A stretch of DNA of 58,609 nucleotides from Thiotrichaceae bacterium (GTDB taxonomy: Bacteria > Pseudomonadota > Gammaproteobacteria > Beggiatoales > Beggiatoaceae). Each line of letters starts with the position of its first letter. Positions within the stretch are counted from its first letter, which is position 1. The position numbers and the translations under genes are program-made. Below the pieces are notes generated by a model. That model had not been told where the DNA came from. It ran no database searches and saw only the letters and a list, made by a program, of their open reading frames with translations. The DNA is taken from contig JAOZSV010000009.1 of assembly GCA_029939505.1 (NCBI GenBank), positions 1-58,609 of the forward strand, read 5' to 3'. This document shows, in pieces, positions 10,619 through 22,147 of the stretch.

Positions 10619-12499
10619 TTATTCATTCTTCTTTTTAGCAAGGCGTAAGCGTGATTTCCGCAATAAATAAAAATCCATCGCTTTTTTAGCAATCGGTGCT
10701 GCTGTTTTACTCCCACCGCCTCCATTTTCTACAATCACTGACAAGGCAATACGAGGATTATTTAAGGGTGCGAAAGCCACGAATAGAGCATGATCATGAT
10801 ATTTCTTCGCCAGTTTGCTCGCATTATATATTTCAGACTGTTTAATCGTAATAACTTGTGCTGTACCCGTTTTACCGGCAAAACGATAAGGAGAATTTCT
10901 GCCCACTTTTTTGGCTGTCCCTCTTCGCCCATGTACCACCGCCTTCATTCCCCCAATTGCGGCATCCCAATAAGTATTATATTTGAGAGCAATTGTTGTC
11001 TTGACTGTAGGCTTCACGACAGTCATTTCATTGTGTCTTCCATCATCCATCGCAAAAACGACGCGGGGTTGTTTAAATACTCCCCTATTACTCAATGTTG
11101 CTGTCGCAACGGCTAATTGCAGAGGCGTTGCAAGCATAAAGCCTTGTCCAATGCCCGTGATAATGGTTTCGCCAGGAAACCAACGTTTTCCACGCCGACG
11201 TTGTTTCCATTCCCTAGACGGCATCAATCCACTCACTTCACCGCTGATATCTATCCCCGTTTTTTCACCAAAACCAAAACGTTTCATGAAAGTATGTAGG
11301 CGATCTATGCCGAGATCATAAGCAAGGGAATAGAAATAGACATCGCAAGACTGTTCTAAAGCAGTATGTAAGTTCATGCTGCCATGTCCAGTTTTTTTCC
11401 AGTCACGATATCGGTGTTTTTGACCTTTAAGGCTATACCATCCCCGGCACCAAGTACGACTGCGTGTACTTCTAATGCCATATTCTAAACCAGCCAAACC
11501 GACAAAGGCTTTGATAGTGGAACCAGGAGGGTATTGTCCACGTATAGCACGGTTGATAAGGGGACGCGCTGGTGAATCACGCAAACTATGATAAGTTTTA
11601 ACATCAATACCACGAACAAAGAGATTAGGATCATAGTAGGGCATACTGACCAGTGCCAGCACTCCACCTGTTTTTGGATCAATCGCCACAACGGCAGCAC
11701 TGTGTGCTGCAACGAGTTCCTCAACATATTTTTGGAAAACAATGTCTATATTGAGATAAATATCTTTACCTGGCACAAAAGGAATACTTTCTAAAGTACG
11801 AATGACACGCCCTTGGACATTTTTTTCAACATGTTGGAAACCTGTTTTGCCATGCAGTTCTTTTTCATAGAAATTTTCTAAACCTGTTTTACCTATAAAA
11901 TCACTGCCCATATAATCAGATTTATCTATCCTTTCTAATTCTTTTTCATTTATTCGACCAACATAGCCAATAACATGAACACCCGTTTTTCCAAGGGGGT
12001 AATAGCGACTTTGATTTTGTTTAACCTCAACACTTGGAAAGCTATTACGGTGTGCCGCAAAACGGCCCACTTCGTCCTCAGTTAGCCTATGACGTAAGGG
12101 GATAGTTTTAAAACTACGGACTTGTTTTGATTGTTTTTTAAAACGGGCAATATCAGTCTCATCTATAGCAATGATTTGACTTAAATTATTCAGTAGCTCA
12201 TCAATATTTTTAATTTTTTCAGGAGTGACTTCTAAACTATAAGAAATACGATTTTCAGCAAGAAGCACAGCGTTACGATCATAAATTAATCCTCGTGTCG
12301 GCCGTAGGGGTAAGATTTTAATGTGATTACTTTTTGATAGGGTAGTATAACGTTCATGGTAAATCACTTGTAAAAAAAAGAGACGCACAATAATCACAAA
12401 AAGTAACACCAGTATCATTAACCAAGCAACGAGTATGCGGTTACCGAAAATCCTATTTTCGAGAACAGTGTCTTTCAGTAATAAGCGTGTTGATGACAT
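10619..12499 (-). CDS. mrdA: Penicillin-binding protein 2 (peptidoglycan transpeptidase)
   Basis: PBP2 is the monofunctional transpeptidase of the elongasome, anchored in the inner membrane with a periplasmic catalytic domain. The 626-residue protein has one TM helix (about 21-45), a dimerisation domain with RPTRGLIYDRN, and transpeptidase motifs STIK (S327-K330), SCD (S384-D386) and KTG (K542-G544). Thus the active-site serine, the SxN-type motif (Asp at the third position, as in PBP2) and KTG are all present. It closes the mreB-mreC-mreD-mrdA run. The usual next gene rodA/mrdB is absent; repeats and the IS follow instead. Confidence 0.95.
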   Translation of the reverse strand: MSSTRLLLKDTVLENRIFGNRILVAWLMILVLLFVIIVRLFFLQVIYHERYTTLSKSNHIKILPLRPTRGLIYDRNAVLLAENRISYSLEVTPEKIKNIDELLNNLSQIIAIDETDIARFKKQSKQVRSFKTIPLRHRLTEDEVGRFAAHRNSFPSVEVKQNQSRYYPLGKTGVHVIGYVGRINEKELERIDKSDYMGSDFIGKTGLENFYEKELHGKTGFQHVEKNVQGRVIRTLESIPFVPGKDIYLNIDIVFQKYVEELVAAHSAAVVAIDPKTGGVLALVSMPYYDPNLFVRGIDVKTYHSLRDSPARPLINRAIRGQYPPGSTIKAFVGLAGLEYGIRSTRSRTWCRGWYSLKGQKHRYRDWKKTGHGSMNLHTALEQSCDVYFYSLAYDLGIDRLHTFMKRFGFGEKTGIDISGEVSGLMPSREWKQRRRGKRWFPGETIITGIGQGFMLATPLQLAVATATLSNRGVFKQPRVVFAMDDGRHNEMTVVKPTVKTTIALKYNTYWDAAIGGMKAVVHGRRGTAKKVGRNSPYRFAGKTGTAQVITIKQSEIYNASKLAKKYHDHALFVAFAPLNNPRIALSVIVENGGGGSKTAAPIAKKAMDFYLLRKSRLRLAKKKNE

Positions 12500-12574
12500 A
12501 GTGATCTATTCAGAGATTTTGAAATGAGGTGTTTGAAAGAAAAATTCTGAACGTAATGTCAATTAAAGGCCATT

Positions 12575-13066
12575 TCAAAAAACGTGACGATTACGCCGCA
12601 GATCACGCAAAAGTGTAAATAACCAAGGCCATAACAACATACTGCTAATAGCAGGATAGATAAACGACCATTCCACCAGTATATAGCTACCAGCAATATC
12701 ATATATCCATTTATTAATTAACTGACTAACGGCGATGACAACAAACACGCTTAATGCTTGTTGCCATACTGTGAATAAACGTACTTGCCTGTGCCATTTC
12801 ACGCTAATATAAGCGATCAAACAAAAAAATAACGCATGTTGCCCTAATAAAGTATCACTTAACACGTCATGGATAATACCAGTAAACCAACCTGTTGCTA
12901 CCCCCACCCGTTGAGGAATTGCTAGACACCAATAGATTAAAACCATAGCAACCCAGTCTGGCCGCCATACTGTTGCATAACTTGGTAATGGTATGATAGC
13001 TAATATAAAACTTATAATAAAACTGAGAATAATTACCCAGCCGCCATGATGTTTTTCTAAACTCAT
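12575..13066 (-). CDS. mreD: Rod-shape determining protein MreD
   Basis: MreD is a small integral membrane partner of MreC and RodA in the elongasome. The 163-residue protein is almost all hydrophobic, with five or six predicted TM segments beginning WVIILSFIISFILAIIPLP and the family motif WRPDWVAMVLIYWCLAIPQR (about 32-52). The C-terminus is basic (LLRDLRRNRHVF). It lies 62 bp after mreC and 75 bp before mrdA on the same strand, consistent with one operon. Confidence 0.93.
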   Translation of the reverse strand: MSLEKHHGGWVIILSFIISFILAIIPLPSYATVWRPDWVAMVLIYWCLAIPQRVGVATGWFTGIIHDVLSDTLLGQHALFFCLIAYISVKWHRQVRLFTVWQQALSVFVVIAVSQLINKWIYDIAGSYILVEWSFIYPAISSMLLWPWLFTLLRDLRRNRHVF

Positions 13067-13128
13067 TAGTAGAAAATAGCCTATTTAAAATGGGGGTATT
13101 TGCATCTATTTTTCTGAAAGCCTATAAA

Positions 13129-13962
13129 TCACTTCTCCCATATCAACAAGACTTCACGATTATGTTTCAAAGCTGCTTTCGGTAAAGCTTGCACTTGTGC
13201 ATAAGGTTTGCCTATATCAGGGATGACCTCAATAACCGTACCTACAGGATATCCCTTGGGAAATTTTTTACCAATTCCAGAAGTCACAATTAAATCGCCT
13301 ACTTTGATATTCATATTAAGCCCTATATTTGCTATATATAATAAAGAAAGACGATTAACTGTACCCATTCCTTTGGCAATGGTACGCTTCCCAGTTCTTT
13401 CAACTTGTACAGGCAGTTCATGCTCAGAATCAGTAATAAGCATGACAGTGCTGGAAAATAGACCAACATGAGTAATTTGCCCCATCACGCCTTGGGCATC
13501 TACCACAGGTTGATCAACAAACACATTGTCATTTTTACCCTTATTAATCAATATTTTACGTGTTGACGGGTCTAAATCGACGGCCACCACTTCAGCAAGC
13601 TGCACTCGTTTATCAACGACTTTAACTGAAGAATATAGCAACCGCCGTAAACGTTCATTTTCTTTTTTAAGTGCTTGAAATCTTTGCAAAACAACCTGCA
13701 AACGTAGATTTTTATCCCGTAATTTTGCATTATCATCAAGCAACTGGATGTGACCACCTACACTCACAGATAACCATTTACTTGCTTTAACAGGTAAATC
13801 CACTAGGTATTGAATGGGATAAACTATGGTCAATAAGTGGGTATGCACGACCTCTAAATAACTCAAACGGTGATCTGCAATCATTAAGGCTATTGAGACG
13901 ACGACGAATATTACTACTCGCAAAAAACGAGTCGGTTGTTCCTTTTTAAGTGAAGTTTCCAT
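13129..13962 (-). CDS. mreC: Rod-shape determining protein MreC
   Basis: MreC is a bitopic inner-membrane protein whose periplasmic beta domain scaffolds PBP2. From METSLKKEQ it is 277 residues: TM helix about 15-35, a coiled coil (about 65-105, LLDDNAKLRDKNLRLQ), then beta-barrel segments with INKGKNDNVFVDQPVVDAQG and VTSGIGKKFPKGYPVGTV, which are typical. A GTG nine codons upstream (13989) is a possible alternative start. The gene follows mreB closely (40 bp, or 13 bp with the GTG). Confidence 0.93.
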   Translation of the reverse strand: METSLKKEQPTRFLRVVIFVVVSIALMIADHRLSYLEVVHTHLLTIVYPIQYLVDLPVKASKWLSVSVGGHIQLLDDNAKLRDKNLRLQVVLQRFQALKKENERLRRLLYSSVKVVDKRVQLAEVVAVDLDPSTRKILINKGKNDNVFVDQPVVDAQGVMGQITHVGLFSSTVMLITDSEHELPVQVERTGKRTIAKGMGTVNRLSLLYIANIGLNMNIKVGDLIVTSGIGKKFPKGYPVGTVIEVIPDIGKPYAQVQALPKAALKHNREVLLIWEK

Positions 13963-14002
13963 CAATCCGATACCTGACTGCCTGAACACCTGAAATTCAA
14001 AT

Positions 14003-15818
<1,816 letters not shown>

Positions 15819-16100
15819 ATGTCTTTACCAAAAGTTGAAAATATGGCACATTTAGCTCGTATTTCATTAAGTGAGCAAGATATTCCTCTTTACACACATC
15901 ATTTATCTGATATCCTAAGTTTTGTTGAAAAGATGAATAGCGTTGATACAAGTAACATAACTCCCCTAGCCCATCCTCTTGATATGGTAGCAAGGTTACG
16001 TCCAGACATTATATCAGAAACCAACCAACGCGATCATTTTCAAACCATTGCGCCACAGATTGAAGCTGGCTTATATTTAGTCCCTAAAGTCATTGAGTAA
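15819..16100 (+). CDS. gatC: Aspartyl/glutamyl-tRNA amidotransferase subunit C
   Basis: GatC is the small scaffold that wraps GatA and GatB in the amidotransferase making Gln-tRNA(Gln) and Asn-tRNA(Asn). The 93-residue protein shows the family pattern VENMAHLARISLSEQDIP near the N-terminus and VDTSNITPLAHPLDMVARLR in the middle. Length is normal. A TCTGGAGATAAAA ribosome site precedes the ATG. It is separated from gatA by 357 bp of repeats, although co-transcription is the rule elsewhere. Confidence 0.95.
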   Translation: MSLPKVENMAHLARISLSEQDIPLYTHHLSDILSFVEKMNSVDTSNITPLAHPLDMVARLRPDIISETNQRDHFQTIAPQIEAGLYLVPKVIE

Positions 16101-16457
16101 TTCATTTCGAGGCGAAAGTTAGGAATGAGAATTGAATAATACATAAAACTAAACCTGTCAGGTTTGACTTTATTCATCATTCATGAACCTATCCCGCCCT
16201 ATTCAAAAATGCGGAACCCTGAATAAAAATCGTTTGGTTTTTAAGCAAAAAACGAGGGTTAAGAAATCCGATTTTTTCAAAAAATCGGATTTCTAAGCTC
16301 AAAAATGAATAGTGGGATAGGTTCATCATTCAGCATTCGAGAGTCGAGGTTAAAGTTTTTTTAAAAAAAACTTTAACCTCGACTTGAGTTTTTTGAAAAA
16401 AAACTCAAACCTCGAAACCATTCACCATTCCACCTTGAATCCGAATAATTGATAACT
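16101..16457. repeat. gatC-gatA spacer made of four repeat modules
   Basis: In order: the left half of the AGGAATGAG / AACCTGTCAGGTT repeat (16121-16176); a 142-bp element (16184-16325) with ends TGAACCTATCC and GGATAGGTTCA and the AAATCCGA hairpin at its centre, flanked by TCATTCA on both sides (16177-16183, 16326-16332); an H1 hairpin with arms GGTTAAAG/CTTTAACC (16344-16382); and a second abutting it (16379-16415). A relative of the 142-bp element lies at 51748-51877. Confidence 0.7.
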
Positions 16458-17915
16458 ATGCACAATAAATCCCTTTCTGAACTTTCTCTTCTTCTACGTC
16501 AACGCGAATGTTCCAGTGTAGAAATGACCCGTTATTTTTTAGATCGGATTGAGAACGATAATAGACTTCTAAATAGTTTTATTACCGTTACAGCAGACGT
16601 TGCTTTGAGACAAGCCAAAGTGGCTGATGAGCGAATACAATCAGGCAATGCAGGGACATTGACTGGAATACCCCTCGCCCATAAGGACATTTTCTGTACT
16701 CAAGGAGTCAAAACGTCATGCGGCTCCAAAATGTTGGATAACTTTATTGCTCCTTATAATGCCACTGTTGTTGAAAAATGCCAAGCTGCGGGCATGGTCA
16801 TGTTGGGTAAAACCAATATGGACGAATTTGCAATGGGATCATCTAATGAAACCAGTTATTATGGAGCAGTGAAAAACCCTTGGGACACAAAAACGGTGCC
16901 AGGTGGTTCTTCAGGCGGATCAGCGGCGGCGGTGGCTGCCCGTTTAACGCCCGTAGCGACTGGAACAGATACTGGGGGTTCTATTCGCCAACCTGCCGCC
17001 TTTTGTGGCATCACAGGATTAAAACCGACTTATGGCCTTGTATCACGTTATGGCATGATTGCCTTTGCATCCAGTTTAGATCAAGGCGGCCCTCTGGGGC
17101 ATAATGCCGAAGATGTCGCGTTACTCTTAAATGTAATAGCAGGTTTTGATGCCCACGATTCGACATCTTTAAATCATCCCAAAGAAGACTACACCAAGCA
17201 CTTAAATGATAGTCTAGCTGGACTAAAAATTGGTTTGCCTAAAGAATACTTTAGTGAAGGCTTAGACCCAGAAGTATTTAAAGTGTTAGAAACCGCACGG
17301 TCAGAGTTAGAAAAAGCGGGGGCAACCTTGCATGAAATCCATTTACCTCATACAGAATTGGCTGTACCTATTTATTATATCATTGCTCCAGCAGAATGCT
17401 CTTCTAATTTATCCCGCTATGATGGGGTACGCTTTGGTCATCGTTGTAATAATCCCTCTGATTTGACTGACTTATATAAACGCTCACGCGCTGAAGGTTT
17501 TGGTGCGGAAGTCAAACGCCGCATTATGATAGGCACTTATGCCCTATCAGCAGGTTATTATGATGCTTATTATCTTAAAGCACAAAAAATACGCCGCTTA
17601 ATCCGTGATGATTTTGTGGCTGCGTTTAAGCAAGTTGATGTCATTTTGGGACCAACAACAGCTACAACGGCTTTTAAGATTGGTGAAAAAGTGGATGATC
17701 CTATCGCCATGTATTTATCTGATATTTATACGATTTCTGTTAATTTAGCGGGACTGCCTGCTATCTCTATTCCAGCAGGTTTTGTAAATCAACATCCCGT
17801 TGGATTGCAACTGATTGGTAATTATCTAAATGAGGCTAAATTGTTAAATGTGGCTCATCAATATCAACAGCGCACTGATTGGTTTATGCAAAATCCACTT
17901 GGTATTGCTGGGTAA
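16458..17915 (+). CDS. gatA: Glutamyl-tRNA(Gln) amidotransferase subunit A
   Basis: GatA is the amidase subunit that releases ammonia from glutamine for GatB. The start is ATG 16458 ([10 protein letters not shown]); a TTG three codons upstream is less likely. The 485-residue protein has the amidase-signature triad region: the catalytic Lys in IPLAHKDIF, the Gly/Ser-rich [14 protein letters not shown] and [15 protein letters not shown] with the cis-Ser and nucleophile Ser. Length is normal. It sits between gatC and gatB but repeats and a broken Uma2 gene interrupt the cluster. Confidence 0.97.
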   Translation: MHNKSLSELSLLLRQRECSSVEMTRYFLDRIENDNRLLNSFITVTADVALRQAKVADERIQSGNAGTLTGIPLAHKDIFCTQGVKTSCGSKMLDNFIAPYNATVVEKCQAAGMVMLGKTNMDEFAMGSSNETSYYGAVKNPWDTKTVPGGSSGGSAAAVAARLTPVATGTDTGGSIRQPAAFCGITGLKPTYGLVSRYGMIAFASSLDQGGPLGHNAEDVALLLNVIAGFDAHDSTSLNHPKEDYTKHLNDSLAGLKIGLPKEYFSEGLDPEVFKVLETARSELEKAGATLHEIHLPHTELAVPIYYIIAPAECSSNLSRYDGVRFGHRCNNPSDLTDLYKRSRAEGFGAEVKRRIMIGTYALSAGYYDAYYLKAQKIRRLIRDDFVAAFKQVDVILGPTTATTAFKIGEKVDDPIAMYLSDIYTISVNLAGLPAISIPAGFVNQHPVGLQLIGNYLNEAKLLNVAHQYQQRTDWFMQNPLGIAG

Positions 17916-18358
17916 TTATTAATTATTAATTAGGAAGAATCACCAAATAACTTTCGAGGCTAATTTGAATAAAAACTTTAACCTCGAAAGTTAAGTATTA
18001 ATATCCTGTACAAAGAAAAAACCGCGTAAATCATAAAAAAATAATTAAAATAAAATAGTTAATCAATATTTTTACCAACAACCTTACTAAATAAGATGGT
18101 TATTATGTCATATTGGTTAAATTTCAACCATTTACTGTATTTTTGACTCAAGTTGAACTTATTTTCAATCTCGTTGATTTTAAAGCGTTTTTTTTATTAA
18201 TAGCAACGCATTAATATTCAAGTCTATCGAGGTTCTTGCAAGACTCTGAACACACGAGGTTTAAGAAATCCGATTTTTGAAAAAAATCGGATTTCTAAGG
18301 CTAAAAACAGTTTTGCAAGAGCCTCTATCAAAAAAACAATTTGTAAATTTGGAGGAAT
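17916..18358. other. Repeat-bearing spacer after gatA
   Basis: It contains a TAATTATTAATTATTAATTA run just after the gatA stop, a degenerate H1-like hairpin (17953-17990, TTTCGAGGCT / AACCTCGAAA), about 200 bp of AT-rich DNA without recognisable content, and the 97-bp element at 18229-18325 listed next. Confidence 0.5.
18225..18329. mobile_element. 97-bp MITE with GAGGTTCTTGCAA ends and 4-bp target duplication (copy 1)
   Basis: The ends are GAGGTTCTTGCAAGACTCTG and the inverse CAGTTTTGCAAGAGCCTC, flanked by TATC on both sides (18225-18228, 18326-18329). The interior is the AAATCCGA hairpin. A second element with the same ends, but a different interior, lies at 30863-30986 and is flanked by TAAC. 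Two independent 4-bp duplications support real transposition. Confidence 0.8.
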
Positions 18359-18834
18359 ATGAATTGGCAAGAAGTCTGTGAACAAAGAAATTTGCAAAAC
18401 TTACCCTTTAAAATTGAACTGAATAAAAGAGGGCAAATTATTATGTCACCAGCAAAAGTTTATCATTCTGCTTATCAAGGTGAAATAGAATATTTTTTAC
18501 GTTCTCTTTTGAAACAGGGTAAAACACTACCAGAATGTGCTATTTTCACACGCGATGGTACAAAAGTGGCTGATGTTGTTTGGGTATCAAAGAAACGTTT
18601 TTCTATCATAAAAAAGAAACGGAATGTTCTATTGCGCCAGAAATCTGTATTGAAGTGTTATCTAGCAGTAATACTGAAGATGAGATGGTGGAAAAACGTG
18701 AGCTTTATTTTGAACAAAAGGCGGAAGAAGTTTGGATTTGTAGCCAAGAAGGCAAAATGAGATTCTACAACCCCTTTGGACAAATAAAAAAGTCAAACTT
18801 AGTGCCGAAATTTCCTCAAATGATAATAATTTAA
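18359..18834 (+). pseudogene. Uma2-family (DUF820) nuclease-like gene, frameshifted
   Basis: Two overlapping frames together give one Uma2-family protein. The first gives MNWQEVCEQRNLQNLPFKIE and RGQIIMSPAKVYHSAYQGEI as far as VADVVWVSKKRF. The second resumes ETECSIAPEICIEVLSSSNT through EEVWICSQEGKMRFY. One missing A in the run at 18610-18615 would rejoin them, giving 158 residues, near family size. Uma2 proteins have a PD-(D/E)xK-like fold (Asp in VADVVW, Glu-x-Leu in IEVLSS) and are scattered, mobile genes in cyanobacteria and filamentous sulfur bacteria. The start has a strong GGAGGAAT site. The homopolymer position means sequencing error is possible. Confidence 0.75.
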
Positions 18835-18959
18835 GTTCTATTTTTTTGCGTTTTAGCTTTGGATTTTGGAGTTCAACGCTTTAGCTCTGGACTCCATTTT
18901 CAAAAAATTTCAACTCTTAATTCGCATTTTTTCAAGAACATACCAACAGGTTCAAAAAC
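18835..18959. repeat. Composite repeat upstream of gatB
   Basis: It contains TTAGCTTTGGATTTTGGAGT and the inverted pair GGAGTTCAACGCTTTAGC / TTTGGACTCC, followed by AACTCTTAATTCGCA. This composite of the GCGAATTAAGAGTT and GGAGT..AACGC modules recurs at 15352, 40437, 41890, 44181 and 50810. Confidence 0.6.
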
Positions 18960-20387
18960 ATGATTTATGAAACAGTGATTGGATTAGAAATTCACGCCCA
19001 ATTAGCGACAAAAAGTAAAATTTTCTCAGCCGCGTCAACAACTTACGGTGCATCACCCAATACACAGGCTTGTGCAGTGGATTTAGGTTTGCCAGGTGTG
19101 TTGCCAGTTATAAATGAACAGGTCGTGCGTATGGCGGCTAAGTTTGGGCTGGCTATTGGAGCAAAAGTTGCGCTGCGCTCTGTTTTCGCCAGAAAAAATT
19201 ATTTTTATCCCGATTTACCTAAAGGTTATCAAATCAGTCAATATGAATTGCCGATTGTCGGAAGTGGAGAAGTTCAGATTGAAGTTGATGGCGAGGAAAA
19301 AACCATTGGTGTTACTCGCGCTCATTTGGAAGAGGATGCCGGTAAGTCTTTACATGGAGATTTTCAGGGGTTAAGTGGTATTGATCTCAATCGGGCAGGA
19401 ACACCTTTATTGGAAATTGTCTCCGAGCCAGATATGCGTTCTCCAAAAGAGGCAGTTGCTTATATGAAAAAACTGCATTCACTCGTTCGTTATTTAGAAA
19501 TCTGTGATGGCAATATGCAAGAGGGCTCTTTTCGTTGTGATGCTAATATTTCTATGCGCCCCCAAGGGCAAAAGGAACTTGGTACTCGCACTGAGTTGAA
19601 AAATCTCAATTCATTTCGTTTTGTCGAACGCGCTCTTGATTTTGAGATTGAACGTCAAATTGATGTGTTAGAAAGTGGTGCTCAAGTTATACAAGAAACA
19701 CGCCTTTTTGATGCGGATAAAAATGAAACGCGCTCTATGCGTATTAAGGAGGAAGCCAATGATTATCGCTATTTCCCTGATCCCGATTTGTTGCCTCTAA
19801 TCATTGAACCTGAGTTTTTGGAGGAGGTTAAGGTTGAATTGCCTGAATTGCCTGATGATAAAAAACACCGATTTATGCAGGAATATGCTCTTTCTTTGTA
19901 CGATGCCAGTGTTTTGACAGATCGCCGTGAATTAGCAGATTATTTTGAAGAAACAGTCAAAGCATCTGGTAGTAAGGCGAATTTATGTGCGAATTGGGTT
20001 AGAGGTGATTTAACGGCTTTGCTTAATAAAAATAATTTGGATATTATCGAAACGAAAGTGACTGCGGTTGAACTTGCAGGACTTTTGCGTCGTATTACTG
20101 ATAAAACCATTTCTGGTAAAATCGCTAAAAAAGTGTTTGATGCGATGTGGAATGGTGAGGGCGATGCTGATACGATTATTGAAAAGCGTGGTTTGAAACA
20201 GGTTACAGATATAGGTGCGATTGAAAATATTGTTGATGAGGTGTTGGCTAATAATCCTAAACAATTGAATGATTATCACAATGGTAAAGAAAAATTGTTT
20301 GGCTTTTTTGTTGGACAGGTGATGAAGGCTTCAAGGGGTAAGGCGAATCCGCAGCAGGTGAATGCGTTATTGAAGAAAAAACTATAG
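18960..20387 (+). CDS. gatB: Aspartyl/glutamyl-tRNA amidotransferase subunit B
   Basis: GatB carries the kinase-like site that activates misacylated tRNA and the tRNA-binding tail domain. The 475-residue protein begins [20 protein letters not shown] (family-typical) and has the conserved [33 protein letters not shown] and [14 protein letters not shown] stretches. The C-terminal YqeY-like domain includes [14 protein letters not shown] and [20 protein letters not shown]. Length is normal. The gene is intact despite the broken neighbour upstream. Confidence 0.97.
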   Translation: MIYETVIGLEIHAQLATKSKIFSAASTTYGASPNTQACAVDLGLPGVLPVINEQVVRMAAKFGLAIGAKVALRSVFARKNYFYPDLPKGYQISQYELPIVGSGEVQIEVDGEEKTIGVTRAHLEEDAGKSLHGDFQGLSGIDLNRAGTPLLEIVSEPDMRSPKEAVAYMKKLHSLVRYLEICDGNMQEGSFRCDANISMRPQGQKELGTRTELKNLNSFRFVERALDFEIERQIDVLESGAQVIQETRLFDADKNETRSMRIKEEANDYRYFPDPDLLPLIIEPEFLEEVKVELPELPDDKKHRFMQEYALSLYDASVLTDRRELADYFEETVKASGSKANLCANWVRGDLTALLNKNNLDIIETKVTAVELAGLLRRITDKTISGKIAKKVFDAMWNGEGDADTIIEKRGLKQVTDIGAIENIVDEVLANNPKQLNDYHNGKEKLFGFFVGQVMKASRGKANPQQVNALLKKKL

Positions 20388-20799
20388 TTTTTCGTAACGA
20401 CTCAGCCTTGAAATACGAATGAATGGAGTACAACGCTTTAGCTTTGTGCGTATTGTATTGGAGTACAACGCTTTAGCTTTGTTGCTCTTTAAATTGGAGT
20501 ACAACGCTTTAGCTTTGTTGCTCTTTAAATTGGAGTACAACGCTTTAGCTTTGGGCTGCTTTTTTTGGCAGACAACGCTTTAAGACTGAGTAGTTACAGT
20601 TTTTCTTATGTTTTAAAAATGGGCAGAGACACAGCCCCTATACTTAACGCGGGAAAAAACTGAACTTTTCTAATGAGGAAGCCGTTGCACGAAAAATACT
20701 TTGCCCACCCTACATAAAAGTTTAAGTTATGCCCGCGTGCAGTATACATTTAAATCGTGTAGGGGCGAACCTGTGTGTTCGCCCTGTAGCCAAAATTAT
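20388..20799. repeat. Repeat block after gatB, including a MITE relative
   Basis: Four copies of GGAGTACAACGCTTTAGC run at roughly 35-36-bp spacing (about 20425-20560), joined by TTGCTCTTTAAA. A TGAGTAGTTAC motif follows (20587-20597). An element at 20639-20746 (TATACTTAACGCGGG ... GCCCGCGTGCAGTATA, inner arms AACTGAACTTTT / AAAAGTTTAAGTT) is a shorter relative of the 131-bp elements at 6518 and 6742. Last is TGTAGGGGCGAACCTGTGTG (20759-20778), shared with 30919-30938. Confidence 0.65.
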
Positions 20800-20980
20800 C
20801 CAAAGCGTTGGACTCCATTTCCAAAGCTAAAGCGTTGGACTCCATTTCCAAAGCTAAAGCGTTGGACTCCATTTCCAAATCTGAAGGTTTGGACTCCATT
20901 TCCAAATCTGAAGGTTTGGACTCCAAGAACCAAAGCTAAAGCGTTGGACTCCATTTCCAAAGCTAAAGCGTTGGACTCCA
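20800..20980 (+). repeat. 27-bp tandem array, about 7 units
   Basis: The unit is CCAAAGCTAAAGCG + TTGGACTCCATTT, 27 bp. Seven units are present: the first truncated, two middle ones a variant with AATCTGAAGGTTTGG, the fifth with a slightly different tail. Because 27 is a multiple of three the array looks like an ORF with a repeated PKLKRWTPF peptide, which is spurious. It ends about 37 bp before the lutA-like start. A second array of the same unit is at 31962-32120. Confidence 0.85.
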
Positions 20981-21016
20981 AAATCACGATTGTTCACTCA
21001 AATTAATAGACAACTT

Positions 21017-21769
21017 ATGACTCATTCTCCCCGCGTTGGATTATTTGTGACTTGTTTAGTCGATTTATTCCGCCCGAATGTTGGCTTTGCGGCTATAAAA
21101 CTTTTAGAAAAAGCAGGTTGTCAAGTTGAGGTGCCTACTGCACAAACTTGTTGTGGACAACCTGCTTATAATAATGGCGATTGGGCGAATAGTCGTGCTA
21201 TTGCAAAGCAGGTGATTGAACTTTTTTATGATTTTGATTATATCGTGGCTCCTTCTGGTTCTTGTATTGGGATGCTGAAACGACATTATCCGCAATTATT
21301 TGAGGCGGATAAAAAATGGCAAGTAAAGGCGCAGGCTTTTGCAGAGCGTTGTTATGAATTGGTCAGTTTTTTAACGGATGTTTGTCAAATAAAAATAGAG
21401 GCGGGGTTCGCGCAAACGGTGACATACCACGATTCTTGCTCAGGATTGCGGGAATTAGGTATTGCTAAACAACCTCGGCAATTATTAAGTGATGTACAGG
21501 GTATTAATTTAAGAGATATGAATGAATCCGACGTTTGTTGTGGTTTTGGTGGCACATTTTGCGTTAAGTATCCCGACATTTCAGCCCGTCTTGTTTCTGA
21601 TAAAGTGGCTAATATTGAAGAGACGAATGCGGATGTCCTACTTGCTGGGGATATGGGTTGTTTGTTAAATATTGCAGGACGCTTAAAACGTTTAAATAGT
21701 TCGGTGAAGGTTTATCATATTGCCGAAGTATTGGCGAATATGACAAACGTACCTGCTATCAATGATTGA
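21017..21769 (+). CDS. lutA: LutA/YkgE-like Fe-S oxidoreductase subunit
   Basis: The family contains CCG-domain iron-sulfur proteins of the LutABC L-lactate oxidation complex. From MTHSPRVGLFVTCLVD the protein is 250 residues, near the usual size. It has two cysteine-rich CCG repeats: TAQTCCGQPAYNNGD (about 50) and YHDSCSGLRELG ... ESDVCCGFGGTFCVKYP (about 140-195). An ORF extension to 20990 starts inside the repeat array and was not chosen. lutB and lutC are not adjacent, so either they lie elsewhere or this is a stand-alone paralogue. Confidence 0.82.
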   Translation: MTHSPRVGLFVTCLVDLFRPNVGFAAIKLLEKAGCQVEVPTAQTCCGQPAYNNGDWANSRAIAKQVIELFYDFDYIVAPSGSCIGMLKRHYPQLFEADKKWQVKAQAFAERCYELVSFLTDVCQIKIEAGFAQTVTYHDSCSGLRELGIAKQPRQLLSDVQGINLRDMNESDVCCGFGGTFCVKYPDISARLVSDKVANIEETNADVLLAGDMGCLLNIAGRLKRLNSSVKVYHIAEVLANMTNVPAIND

Positions 21770-22147
21770 GGCTCATTCAAAAAATTGTGTAACTACTCAG
21801 CGGTTCGCCTTGAAATTGATTTCAAGGCGAAAAGCTAAAGCAGACTCAGCTAAACGACTCAGTTTTTTTAGCAGTCTGCTTTAGCAGACTTTATCTTTCA
21901 GCCTTGAAATTGATTTCAAGGCTGAGTACAAAATTGTAACTATTCAGCTGTTCGTTTTTAGTCTTGAGATTTATTTTAAGGCTGAGCCATTACTGATTTT
22001 ATTGCTTGGAGAAATTCATCATGGAGATTATAAATCTATAACTTATTGATTTATAAGATATTAAATATTAAAATGAGTTCGAAGTTCAAATTTTTCTTCA
22101 AAAAACTTGAACCTCGAAACGTTTTCAAATATGTTAAAAATCACTCT
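21770..22147. repeat. Palindrome cluster between lutA and hprK
   Basis: CCTTGAAATTGATTTCAAGG occurs twice (about 21809 and 21902), with the flanking inverse pair AGCAGACT / AGTCTGCT, TAACTACTCAG and TGAGTA motifs, an AACTTATTGATTTATAAG sequence (22038-22055; related at 5908, 15582 and 54368), and an H1 hairpin (22079-22117) with partly mismatched arms. No gene is seen. Confidence 0.6.

Noticed and set aside
20800-20980. CRISPR array
   Set aside because: Units are contiguous and repeat without unique spacers, and no cas genes are near.
20701-21006. Plus-strand ORF with repeated PKLKRWTPF peptide
   Set aside because: It is a read-through of the 27-bp tandem array, whose period is a multiple of three. 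It has no start context and no complex sequence.
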